From positions 16,755 through 76,367 of the forward strand of contig CACYZW010000006.1 of the NCBI GenBank assembly GCA_902778995.1: a stretch of 59,613 bases of DNA, given 5' to 3'. Positions 52,117 to 59,613 of the stretch are shown piece by piece. Every line of letters starts with the position of its first letter. The first letter of the stretch is position 1. The notes under the pieces are model-generated. The model did not search any database and was not told the origin of the DNA. It saw nothing but the letters and a program-made list of their open reading frames with translations. The position numbers and the translations under genes are program-made. The DNA comes from an uncultured Eubacteriales bacterium (GTDB lineage: Bacteria > Bacillota > Clostridia > Christensenellales > Aristaeellaceae).

Positions 52117-53622
52117 TCACTGCTCACCCCCCGCAATGGTCTTCATCACATAGCTCTGCGTCAGCTGTTCGCCGGTCAGCTCGCCCACGATCTTGCGGTC
52201 GCGCATGACGATCAGCCTGGAGCAGGTGCGCAGCATTTCCTCGATCTCCGAGGAGATGAACGTTACGCTCATGTTCTCCTTGGCCAGCTTCAGCACCAGC
52301 TTCTGAATCTCCAGCTTGGTGCCCACGTCGATGCCCCGGGTCGGCTCGTCGAGGATCAGGTAGTCCGGGTGCGTCAGCAGCCACCGGGCCAGGATCACCT
52401 TCTGCTGATTGCCGCCGGACAGCGATTTGATGAGCGTATCCTGTGAGGCCGTCTTGATTTGCAGCGCTTCGATGTATTCATCGGCAAACTGCCGCATCTG
52501 CGCCTTGGTCATCGGATGGAAGAAGCCCTTCATCACCTGCAGGGCCAGTATGATGTTTTCGCGCACCGACAGGTCCGCGATGATGCCGTCGCGCTTGCGA
52601 TCCTCCGGCAGATAGCCGATGCCGTTCTTCATGGCCTCCCGGGGATTGGTGATCTTTACATCCTTGCCCTTCACGCGAACCTTACCGCCGGTCACGCGGT
52701 CCGCGCCGAATATGGCGCGGACGCTCTCGCTGCGCCCTGAGCCCAGCAGGCCCGTGAAGCCGTTGACCTCGCCCTTGCGAATCCGGAAATCGAAGGGACG
52801 GCTGTCGGAGCTGGACAGCGCCTCGGCCTGATACACGACTTCATCGGTTCCGGCGCTCTTCATGCCGATCTGGTCCAGGCTGGCCAGGTCGTTCAGATCC
52901 TTGCCCATCATCTTGGCCACCAGCTCCACCTGAGGCAGCTCCTCGATGGCGTATTCGCCCACCAGCCTGCCGTTGCGCAGCACGGTGATGCGGTCGCAGA
53001 CCTCGTAAACCTGCTCCAGGAAGTGGGTGACGAATATGATGCCGACGCCCCGGGCCTTCAGCTCGCGCATCAGCTTGAACAGCATGGCCACTTCCTTGTC
53101 GTCCAGCGACGACGTGGGCTCGTCCAGGATCAGCACCTTGCACTGCATGTCCACAGCCCGGCCGATGGCCACCATCTGCTGCACGGCCAGCGAACAGCTG
53201 CCCAGCTGCTGTTTGGCCCGGGCCGGTATCCCCAGGTTCTCCAGGATGGCCGTCGCCCGCTTTTCGTATTCCCGCCAGTGGACCACCTCTCCGTCCGTCC
53301 TGCCGATGAACATATTTTCCGCCACCGTCAGGTTGGGACAGAGCGTGATTTCCTGGTACACCGTGCTGATGCCGATGTTCTGCGCGTCCTGGGGCGAATG
53401 GATGTGGGCCTCGGCTTCGCCGCCCTCCACCCAGATGGCGCCGTCGTCCTTTTCATACACGCCCGTCAGCACCTTGATCAGCGTGGATTTCCCCGCGCCG
53501 TTCTCCCCCATCAGCGCGTGAATTTCACCCCTGCGCAGCGTAAAATCCACGTCGTTCAGCGCCATCGTGCCCGGAAACTGTTTGACGATTCCGCGCATCG
53601 TTAAAATCGCTTCGTTCTGCAT
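52117..53622 (-). CDS. Sugar ABC transporter ATPase (YtfR/RbsA-like), cluster 1
   Basis: A 501-aa double nucleotide-binding protein. The first half has Walker A GENGAGKST (~38-46), signature LGSCSLAVQQMVAIGRAV (non-consensus) and Walker B VLILDEPTSSLDD. The second half has a degenerate Walker A (GLLGSGRSES) but a good signature SLSGGNQQKVILARW and LILDEPTRGID. This asymmetry is normal for the RbsA/MglA family. AAGGAG precedes the ATG. It is separated from the binding-protein gene by a hairpin terminator. Confidence 0.95.
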   Translation of the reverse strand: MQNEAILTMRGIVKQFPGTMALNDVDFTLRRGEIHALMGENGAGKSTLIKVLTGVYEKDDGAIWVEGGEAEAHIHSPQDAQNIGISTVYQEITLCPNLTVAENMFIGRTDGEVVHWREYEKRATAILENLGIPARAKQQLGSCSLAVQQMVAIGRAVDMQCKVLILDEPTSSLDDKEVAMLFKLMRELKARGVGIIFVTHFLEQVYEVCDRITVLRNGRLVGEYAIEELPQVELVAKMMGKDLNDLASLDQIGMKSAGTDEVVYQAEALSSSDSRPFDFRIRKGEVNGFTGLLGSGRSESVRAIFGADRVTGGKVRVKGKDVKITNPREAMKNGIGYLPEDRKRDGIIADLSVRENIILALQVMKGFFHPMTKAQMRQFADEYIEALQIKTASQDTLIKSLSGGNQQKVILARWLLTHPDYLILDEPTRGIDVGTKLEIQKLVLKLAKENMSVTFISSEIEEMLRTCSRLIVMRDRKIVGELTGEQLTQSYVMKTIAGGEQ

Positions 53623-53754
53623 CTGGGATTACTCCTTCTTCGGCGATCGCCGACGCCATTCTTCGGATGCCGCCCGCCCGTAAAACGCATGCGCTTTACA
53701 GATCGCGCGCATTTTCAGTGCGCCTTCTCCGGCGATTGTCTGTGTTTTATAAAA

Positions 53755-53798
53755 GGCGCGGTATGAACGCGCGCATTACCGTTCGTTCATACCGCGCC
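53755..53798 (-). terminator. Intercistronic terminator/attenuator after binding-protein gene 1
   Basis: A perfect 15-bp stem (GGCGCGGTATGAACG at 53755-53769 with 53784-53798). On the minus strand it is followed by TTTTATAAAAC. Read-through would lower ATPase/permease expression relative to the binding protein. Confidence 0.75.
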
Positions 53799-53815
53799 CC
53801 GTCTGTCCGTTCGGA

Positions 53816-54787
53816 TTATTCGCCCAGGCCGAAGGTGTCGATGTCCTCCTGGGTGATGGTCCTGGCGTCGAAGCCCTTCTCCTCGGAGATGATCTGGTTC
53901 AGATCGTTCAGGCCTTCGATCTCGCCGCCGGCCTCCAGGGTCTTGATCATGCCGTCGATGACCGCCGCCTGGAAGGGGGAGCACTGGCCGTCATAGTTCC
54001 AGTTGCCGGCCAGCAGCTCGCGCAGGGCCCACTTGTTGCAGTCGAAGCCCATGACGATCACGTCGCCATTCACGCCGTGGGTGATGCCGGCCTTGTCCAG
54101 CGCGGCCACAACGCCGCCGGCCATGCCGTCGTTCTCGGCGTACACGATGTTGAAATCCTCGCCCGCGTCGATGGCGGCCTGGGCGATCTTCTGGGCCTCG
54201 TTGGGATCCCAGCTGTCGCCGCCGGTGCCTTCGCGCACGATGGTCCAGTTCTCAGTGGCTTCGCACTTCTCGGTCAGGGGATCGGAGCGGCCGATCTGCG
54301 CGGCGCTGCCCAGCTGGCCCTGAATGTGCAGAATCTTGTACTCGTCGAGGCCCAGGCTCTCCAGCCACGCCACGGCGGTCTCGCCCTCCTGCCGCATGTC
54401 GGAAACCACGGCCGCGGTGTACAGGGAAGGATCGCAGTCGATCATGCGGTCGAACAGGAACACCTTCACGCCGGCTTCCTGAGCCGCTTCCAGAACCTCG
54501 TCCCAGCCGGTCGCCTCAGCGGCGGAAACCAGGATGTACTGAACGCCCTCGGTGATGAAGCCGTTGGCGGCCTCCAGCTGCTTGTCGGCGGTGGGGGCGG
54601 TGACGAAGGTGGCGTCATAGCCGTTCTCGGCGGTGAACGTGTCGGTCAGGTTCTTGACATTGGCTTCACGATAGCCGGACTCCGAGGGGTCCAGGTTGAT
54701 GATGCCAACCTTGATGCCGTCAGCCAGGGCGGCGCAGCAGCTCAGCGCGAGAATCAGCGCAAGGGCCAGAACGAGAATCTTCTTCAT
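53816..54787 (-). CDS. Sugar ABC transporter substrate-binding protein (YtfQ-like), cluster 1
   Basis: A 323-aa secreted type-I periplasmic-binding fold with a signal peptide (~1-22, ALSCCAALA). Core: IKVGIINLDPSESGYREAN, VQYILVSAAEATGWDEVLE, FLFDRMIDCDPSLYTAAVV, LHIQGQLGSAAQIGRSD and IVYAENDGMAGGVVAAL, closely paralleling the galactofuranose binder YtfQ. The two Cys in the signal region do not form a convincing lipobox, so anchoring to the cell is unclear. It is first in its operon, under the promoter at 54833-54860. Confidence 0.93.
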   Translation of the reverse strand: MKKILVLALALILALSCCAALADGIKVGIINLDPSESGYREANVKNLTDTFTAENGYDATFVTAPTADKQLEAANGFITEGVQYILVSAAEATGWDEVLEAAQEAGVKVFLFDRMIDCDPSLYTAAVVSDMRQEGETAVAWLESLGLDEYKILHIQGQLGSAAQIGRSDPLTEKCEATENWTIVREGTGGDSWDPNEAQKIAQAAIDAGEDFNIVYAENDGMAGGVVAALDKAGITHGVNGDVIVMGFDCNKWALRELLAGNWNYDGQCSPFQAAVIDGMIKTLEAGGEIEGLNDLNQIISEEKGFDARTITQEDIDTFGLGE

Positions 54788-54832
54788 TGCGAAATACCTC
54801 CATTCATTATTGCGGCATCTGTGCCGTTTACG

Positions 54833-54860
54833 TATTATATTTTACCTTAATATGGCCGCA
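54833..54860 (-). promoter_or_regulatory. Sigma-A promoter of sugar ABC cluster 1
   Basis: Minus strand: -35 TTGCGG (54855-54860), 16-nt spacer, -10 TATAAT (54833-54838). Confidence 0.72.
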
Positions 54861-54904
54861 ATGTGAATGCAATCGTTTTAGGAGATGGTTGAATATCATT
54901 TTGA

Positions 54905-54945
54905 AATAAAAAAGAACCGTGGGAAAGGTTGGATTTCCCACGGTT
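54905..54945 (-). terminator. Rho-independent terminator of sugar ABC cluster 2
   Basis: A perfect 12-bp stem AACCGTGGGAAA/TTTCCCACGGTT, 7-nt loop, then CTTTTTTATT on the minus strand, 12 nt after the permease stop. It separates the two ABC clusters. Confidence 0.9.
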
Positions 54946-54956
54946 TACGTTAAATA

Positions 54957-56009
54957 TTATCTGCCCGCCTTCTTCTTGCCGGTATAGCTGACCACCAGCT
55001 GCTGGATCACGATGAACAGCAGCAGCAGCGCGCCTGTGGCGATCTTGCCCCACCAGGAGGACAGCGTGCCGTTGAAGTTGATGATGGCGGGTATGACCGA
55101 TTTCAGCAGCACGCCGAACATGGTGCCGATCATGTAGCCCACGCCGCCGGTGAGCAGCGTGCCGCCGATGACGGCGCTGGAAATGACCTCCAGCTCGCCG
55201 CCCTGCAGGGCCATGTTCCAGCCGGACTTGACCACCAGCACATAGGCGATGCCGGCCAGGGCGGAGCAGAAGCCGTTGATGGCGTAGACGGCCACCTTGG
55301 TCTTGCCCACGGGCAGGCCCATCAGCTTCGCGCTGGATTCGCTGCCGCCGATGGCGTACACGTTGCGGCCAAAGCGGGTGTGCTGCAGCAGTATGGTGCC
55401 CAGTATGATCATCACGATGAATATGATGACTGTCAGGTTGATATTGGTGATGGGCTTGATCTTCACCCATTCCCCGTCCACCATGTGGTACAGCGTGATC
55501 TTGAAGCCTGCCAGGGCATCGATCAGCGGGTGGTTGATGCTGATGGATTCCCGGGAAATCAGGCTGCATATGCCCCGGGCCAGGAAGTTGCCCGTCAGGG
55601 TGGTGATGAAGGGCGGCACGTTCAGGTAGTGAATCGCCGCGCCCATCAGCGCGCCCAGGCCCACGCCGATCAGTATGGATACGATCATGGTGATGACCGG
55701 GGAAATGCCCATGCGCTCGTAGCCATAGGCGATGATCATGCCCGTCAGCGAGGCCACCGAGGCCACGGACAGGTCTATGCCGCCGGTGATCAGCACCATG
55801 GTCATGCCCACGGCGGAGATGCCGTAGTAGGCGTTGTCGGTGAAGAAGTTCACGAAGGTGCGCAGCGTGGTAAAACCGATGCTGCCGTATCGAATCGCGC
55901 CGTAGGCGTAGATGATCAGGAAGATGATCACGGTGGCGTACACCATGATGTACTTCGGGTTCATGATCCGGCTGAACAGGCTCAGCCGCTTTCCGGACTT
56001 TTCACTCAT
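54957..56009 (-). CDS. yjfF: Galactofuranose-type ABC permease YjfF, cluster 2
   Basis: A 350-aa permease very close in plan to E. coli YjfF: ITGGIDLSVASVASLTGMI, the YjfF-typical LISRESISINHPL, YAIGGSESSAKLMGLPV, IGGTLLTGGVGYMIGTMFGV and the C-terminal INFNGTLSSWWGKIATG. Its ATG overlaps the preceding permease stop by 4 nt. Last gene of cluster 2, followed by a strong terminator. Confidence 0.93.
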   Translation of the reverse strand: MSEKSGKRLSLFSRIMNPKYIMVYATVIIFLIIYAYGAIRYGSIGFTTLRTFVNFFTDNAYYGISAVGMTMVLITGGIDLSVASVASLTGMIIAYGYERMGISPVITMIVSILIGVGLGALMGAAIHYLNVPPFITTLTGNFLARGICSLISRESISINHPLIDALAGFKITLYHMVDGEWVKIKPITNINLTVIIFIVMIILGTILLQHTRFGRNVYAIGGSESSAKLMGLPVGKTKVAVYAINGFCSALAGIAYVLVVKSGWNMALQGGELEVISSAVIGGTLLTGGVGYMIGTMFGVLLKSVIPAIINFNGTLSSWWGKIATGALLLLFIVIQQLVVSYTGKKKAGR

Positions 56010-57553
56010 TTGACCGCGCCTCCTTTCGCCATGGCCCTGGCCTGGGAGCGCTTGGCCATCCAGTTGCGCACGGGCTCGGACTGCAGCACGATGACCACCG
56101 CGATAACCATCGCCTTAAAGGCCATGGTCGCCTCGGATGCGACGCCGAAGAAGTACACGAAGGTGACAATGGTGCGGATGATAATCGAGCCGATAATGGT
56201 GCCCACCAGGCTGAACTTGCCGCCGGTCATGCTCGTGCCGCCGATGACGACGGACAGTATGGCGTCGGTCTCGTAGTTCAGGCCGGCGTTGTTGGAGTCA
56301 TTGGACATGATGCGGCTGGAGTAGATCAGGCCGGAGATGCCCGACAGGAAGCCCGTCAGCGCGAACACGATCAGTATGATCACCTTGGAATTGATGCCTG
56401 AAAGCCGGGACGCGCTGGGGTTGATGCCCACGGATTCCACGAAGGTGCCGAAGGCCGTCTTGCGCACGAACACCATTACCGACACCACCACCAGCGCCAT
56501 GATGATGATTGGCGTCGGCAGGAACAGGCAGGAGCCCTGGCCAATCCAGCGGAAGGGGGTGTACATCGTGGTGAACTGCTTGCCATTGGTGGTAATCTGG
56601 GCGATGCCGCGGCCCGAGACCATCAGTATCAGCGTAGCGATGATGGGCTGCAGCTTCAGCTGGCCCACCAGCACGCCGTTGAACGCGCCCATCAGCAGGC
56701 AAACCAGCAGCGGCACCAGCAGCACCAGTATGAAGGGATACACGCTGTAATCGCCGGGGGTCTGGTACAGGGGGTTGGTGGGGTCCCAGCGCATCAGCTT
56801 CAGCGCTATGGCGCCGGAAACGGCCACCAGTGCGCCCACCGAAAGGTCGGTGCCGCCCAGGGCGATGACCAGGGTCATACCCATGCCGATGATCGTGATC
56901 TCGGCGGAGCGGTTGATGATGTCGATCAGGTTGCCGTAAAGCATTCGGCTGGCAGGCTGGTAGCTGATGTTGAAGAAGTCGGGCCGGATGAACAGACCGA
57001 CGATCAGTATCAGTATCTCCGCGATGACCGCCCAGGTGATCTTGGAGCGCATGATCGCGGCAAAATCCAGGTGTTTGGAGCGCAACACGACGATGACTGC
57101 CGCCAGACACAGCAGCAGGCCCGCCCCGAAAAGGATGCCCTGGAGCTTCCAGGCAGTGCGCAGGCTGGAAACCCTGGAGTAGCTGCCGATTACGGTGTCG
57201 TAGGGCGACGCCTCGGCGATGGCCTCCAACGCCTCCTCCGCTGCCGGCTCGGCGACCTCGGCGGGCGCTTCCTCTGCGGGCGCTTCCTCGGCGGGCGCTT
57301 CAATGCCCGCTTCGTCCTCCGTCGTCGCGCCGCTTTGGGCGGCGGCCAGTATGGCGGCGTCAAAATCCGCCTTTACCGTGGCCTCGTCGTGATCGTTGAT
57401 GAAGACCTGCTGAAAGCTGGCGTCAGAGAAACTCAGGTTGTAGTCGGCGTAGATGCTGTCCTTGACCGCGCAGATCCTGCCGAAGAAAAACACGCCAATG
57501 GCCAGCAGCACTGCGCCCGCGGCCAGCAGCACGAAATGTATTTTGTTCTTCAC
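56006..57553 (-). CDS. Galactofuranose-type ABC permease (YtfT-like) with extra N-terminal domain
   Basis: A 515-aa protein. Residues ~180-510 are a normal YtfT-type permease (GMGMTLVIALGGTDLSVGAL; VVIGGTSMTGGKFSLVGTI). In front lies an unusual extension: a membrane helix (~6-27), an extracytoplasmic ~110-residue segment with an Ala/Glu/Pro-rich stretch (EEAPAEEAPAEVAEPAAEEA), and another helix (~140-160). The family is usually ~330 aa. The extension may contact the binding protein or wall; no known domain is recognised. Both ends overlap neighbours by 4 nt. Confidence 0.9.
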   Translation of the reverse strand: MKNKIHFVLLAAGAVLLAIGVFFFGRICAVKDSIYADYNLSFSDASFQQVFINDHDEATVKADFDAAILAAAQSGATTEDEAGIEAPAEEAPAEEAPAEVAEPAAEEALEAIAEASPYDTVIGSYSRVSSLRTAWKLQGILFGAGLLLCLAAVIVVLRSKHLDFAAIMRSKITWAVIAEILILIVGLFIRPDFFNISYQPASRMLYGNLIDIINRSAEITIIGMGMTLVIALGGTDLSVGALVAVSGAIALKLMRWDPTNPLYQTPGDYSVYPFILVLLVPLLVCLLMGAFNGVLVGQLKLQPIIATLILMVSGRGIAQITTNGKQFTTMYTPFRWIGQGSCLFLPTPIIIMALVVVSVMVFVRKTAFGTFVESVGINPSASRLSGINSKVIILIVFALTGFLSGISGLIYSSRIMSNDSNNAGLNYETDAILSVVIGGTSMTGGKFSLVGTIIGSIIIRTIVTFVYFFGVASEATMAFKAMVIAVVIVLQSEPVRNWMAKRSQARAMAKGGAVK

Positions 57554-59046
57554 TGCGCGTCACCTCCCTCGGCGATAATCTGCAATATCCTGCTCTGGGT
57601 GTCGCCATCGAAGGGGCCGTTCAGCTCGCCGGCCTTCTTGCCGTCGCGCATGATGACGATGCGGTTGGAGCAGCGGATGACCTCCTCCAGCTCGGAGGAG
57701 ATGAATATGACGGAAACGCCGTCCCCGCACATCTCCAGCATCAGGCGCTGGATCTCGGCCTTTGCGCCCACGTCGATGCCTCGGGTGGGCTCGTCCAGGA
57801 TCAGCAAATCGGGCTGGGTGGCCATCCATCTGGCCAATATCACCTTCTGCTGGTTGCCGCCGGACAGCTCGCCGATCTTCTTCTCGGCGTCGGGCGTGGC
57901 GATGGAAAGCGCCTTGATGTATTTGTCCGCCAGCTCGTTCTGCTCCGCCCGGCTCAGCGGATGCATGAAGCCCCGCTTGGCCTGCACGGCCAGCATGATG
58001 TTCTCCCGGATGGACAGGTCCTTCACGATGCCGTCCCGCTTCCTGTCCTCGGGGCAGAAGGCCACGCCGGACATGATGGCGTCGAAGGGCTTCTTCACCT
58101 CCACCGGCTTGCCCTTCAGGCTCAGCTTGCCGCTGGTGGGGCGGTTCGCGCCGAAGATCATCTCGGCGGTCTCGGTGCGGCCGGAGCCCAGCAGGCCCGC
58201 GAAGCCCACCAGCTCGCCCTTCTGCATGGTCAGGCTGATGTCCCCCACCGCGCCGGGTGCGCCCAGGTGTTCCGCGTCCAGCATCACGGGCGCGTCCGGG
58301 GCCACGTCGGCGGGATGCATGTCGAATATGTTCTCCATATCCTTGCCCACCATCAGCGTGACCAGCTGCAGCTTGTTGATCTCGCCGATGTCGTAGGTGC
58401 CTATCAGGCGGCCGTTGCGCAGTATGGTCATCCGGTCGGAGATGGCGTAGATCTGATCCAGGAAGTGGGTGATGAATATGATGCCCATGCCCTCGGCCTT
58501 CAGCTCGCGCATGACGTTGAACAGCAGCTGCACCTCGTTCTCGTCCAGCGACGACGTGGGCTCGTCCAGGATCAGTATCCTGGAATCGATGTTCACCGCC
58601 CGAGCGATGGACACCATCTGCTGCACGGCGGTGGAATAATTGGACAGGGGGCGCGTCACGTCGATGTCCAGGTGGAAGCGCTTCATCAGCTCCCGGGCCT
58701 TGGCGTTGATGATCTTCTTCTTGAATTCCCTGCGGCCCACGAAGATGTTCTCGGCCACGGTCAGGTTCGGGCAGAGGTTGATCTCCTGGAACACGGTGGA
58801 GATGCCCATCTCGATGGCGTTCTGAGGGCTGGTGGGCGTAATTTCCTTCCCGTCGAACACGATCGTGCCCTTGTCCTTGTGGTTGACGCCCGTCAGGCAC
58901 TTGATCAGCGTGGATTTGCCCGCGCCGTTCTCGCCCAGCAGCGCGTGAACCTCGCCGGCGCGAAGGAAGAAATCCACTCCGTCCAGCGCCTTGACGCCGG
59001 GGAACTGGATCTCAATGCCCCTCATTTCAAGCAGGTTTTCCGGCAA
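57550..59046 (-). CDS. Sugar ABC transporter ATPase (YtfR-like), cluster 2
   Basis: A 498-aa double ATPase, clear paralog of the cluster 1 protein: Walker A GENGAGKST, ILILDEPTSSLDE, second-half GLLGSGRTET, GELSGGNQQKVILARWM and LILDEPTRGIDVG. The TTG start follows AAAGGAGGG by 6 nt; an internal ATG at 59025 is the alternative. The stop overlaps the permease ATG by 4 nt. Confidence 0.95.
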   Translation of the reverse strand: MPENLLEMRGIEIQFPGVKALDGVDFFLRAGEVHALLGENGAGKSTLIKCLTGVNHKDKGTIVFDGKEITPTSPQNAIEMGISTVFQEINLCPNLTVAENIFVGRREFKKKIINAKARELMKRFHLDIDVTRPLSNYSTAVQQMVSIARAVNIDSRILILDEPTSSLDENEVQLLFNVMRELKAEGMGIIFITHFLDQIYAISDRMTILRNGRLIGTYDIGEINKLQLVTLMVGKDMENIFDMHPADVAPDAPVMLDAEHLGAPGAVGDISLTMQKGELVGFAGLLGSGRTETAEMIFGANRPTSGKLSLKGKPVEVKKPFDAIMSGVAFCPEDRKRDGIVKDLSIRENIMLAVQAKRGFMHPLSRAEQNELADKYIKALSIATPDAEKKIGELSGGNQQKVILARWMATQPDLLILDEPTRGIDVGAKAEIQRLMLEMCGDGVSVIFISSELEEVIRCSNRIVIMRDGKKAGELNGPFDGDTQSRILQIIAEGGDAQ

Positions 59047-59103
59047 AGCAATCCCTCCTTTGGCTTATTTGGGATAATTACGATTTACAGTCAAAAATGA
59101 TTC

Positions 59104-59186
59104 GTACAGGTCCTTCGCTTCGCCCGGGATGGCTGAGATGCCCGCGTGTGTCATCCTGAGCAAAGCGAAGGATCTGTAGGCGCCGT
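59104..59186. repeat. Intergenic inverted repeat with TCATCCTGAGCAAAGCGAAGG
   Basis: TACAGGTCCTTCGCTT and AAGCGAAGGATCTGTA are imperfect inverted arms. The core sequence is of a type found repeatedly between genes in many bacterial genomes. Between binding protein and ATPase of cluster 2. Confidence 0.5.
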
Positions 59187-59223
59187 TACAGGCAACGTGT
59201 CACTATTTGATCTCCTGTGCAAA

Positions 59224-59256
59224 GCGCGGGGCGGCGGGAAACCCGCCGCCCCGCGC
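59224..59256 (-). terminator. Very stable intercistronic hairpin after binding-protein gene 2
   Basis: A perfect 15-bp GC stem (59224-59238 with 59242-59256) and a 3-nt loop, followed on the minus strand by only TTT. It probably protects the binding-protein mRNA 3' end and attenuates downstream transcription, as in cluster 1. Confidence 0.7.
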
Positions 59257-59310
59257 AAGTCTAAGCTACCTCAGTAGGCAGGACTTTGTGTCGGGAAATC
59301 CCGTGAGGGA

Positions 59311-59613
59311 TTAATACTGGCGCTCGTCGATCACATCCGCAGCCAGTATGGAAGTGGTGCCCTCGACCTCGATGCCGCCGACGCAGTCGAACACGCCCTC
59401 TTCGGGGTGCTGGATCTCGCGACCGAAGGTCTCGCCGGCCTCAAGGGCCTCAATGCAAGCCTGGATGGCGGGGCCGTACAGGGGGTTGCACTCGACGGTG
59501 CAGTTCATCTCGCCGGCCACGATGGCTTCGAAGGCGGCCTTGACGGAGTCGCAGCCCACGATGATGATGTCCTTGCCGGGAACCTTGCCGGCGGCCTTGA
59601 TGGCGTCGATGGC
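59311..59613 (-). CDS. Sugar ABC transporter substrate-binding protein, cluster 2 (partial, C-terminal)
   Basis: The C-terminal 100 codons of a type-I binding protein; the frame is open to the window edge, so the start lies outside. KDIIIVGCDSVKAAFEAIVAG, then NPLYGPAIQACIEALEAGE, match the C-lobe of YtfQ/RbsB-type proteins. It heads cluster 2 (binding protein, hairpin, ATPase, two permeases). Confidence 0.9.
   Translation of the reverse strand, partial: AIDAIKAAGKVPGKDIIIVGCDSVKAAFEAIVAGEMNCTVECNPLYGPAIQACIEALEAGETFGREIQHPEEGVFDCVGGIEVEGTTSILAADVIDERQY

Overview
The window looks like a chromosomal segment of a GC-rich, monoderm anaerobe of the Firmicutes (class Clostridia). Supporting signs are strong Shine-Dalgarno sites, sigma-A promoters of the TTGCAA/TATAAT type, DUF624, DUF975 and CmpB membrane families, a VanY-type carboxypeptidase, a secreted thermolysin-like peptidase, ABC sugar uptake clusters, and MacAB-like exporters with no outer-membrane channel gene. 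The order (perhaps Christensenellales or Oscillospirales) is a guess. No rRNA, tRNA, CRISPR array, phage or conjugative gene was seen.

Layout. 1-5950: a two-gene cyclic-di-GMP operon bracketed by inverted copies of a palindrome-rich repeat. 5952-13505: one giant, very GC-rich gene resembling cyclic beta-1,2-glucan synthase (GT84 plus GH94). 13667-24873: an OmpR-type two-component system read divergently from an export operon. That operon holds a MacA-like adaptor, an ATPase, a MacB-like permease, two further secreted lipoyl-type adaptors and a large repeat-bearing surface protein. 25136-28276: housekeeping genes (coiled-coil protein, rsmD, a membrane protein, alr). 28512-33884: a DUF624 protein, a U32 (TrhP-like) protein, and an orphan pair of Wzz-like envelope proteins. 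34310-37976: an operon of a possible ATP-binding protein, a DUF975-CmpB fusion and a membrane phosphoesterase. 38342-48758: an M4 peptidase, a second multi-sensor GGDEF/EAL protein, CstA and a MATE exporter. 48781-59613: VanY, then two tandem galactofuranose-type (YtfQRT-YjfF) ABC importers, the second cut by the window end.

Most notable is the 15.1-24.9 kb locus. Inside its operon a 142-bp tandem duplication separates ATPase and permease and creates two 49-codon reading frames chained by 8-nt start/stop overlaps. Its surface protein has about fifteen 15-residue repeats and four Ig-like modules, but is split by a one-base shift at an A5 run. The kinase gene has lost its native 3' end to a small mobile repeat. 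Two MITE-like families, one flanked by TA dinucleotides, recur in the window. The two main c-di-GMP genes share near-identical promoters and the same repeated cytosolic sensor domain.
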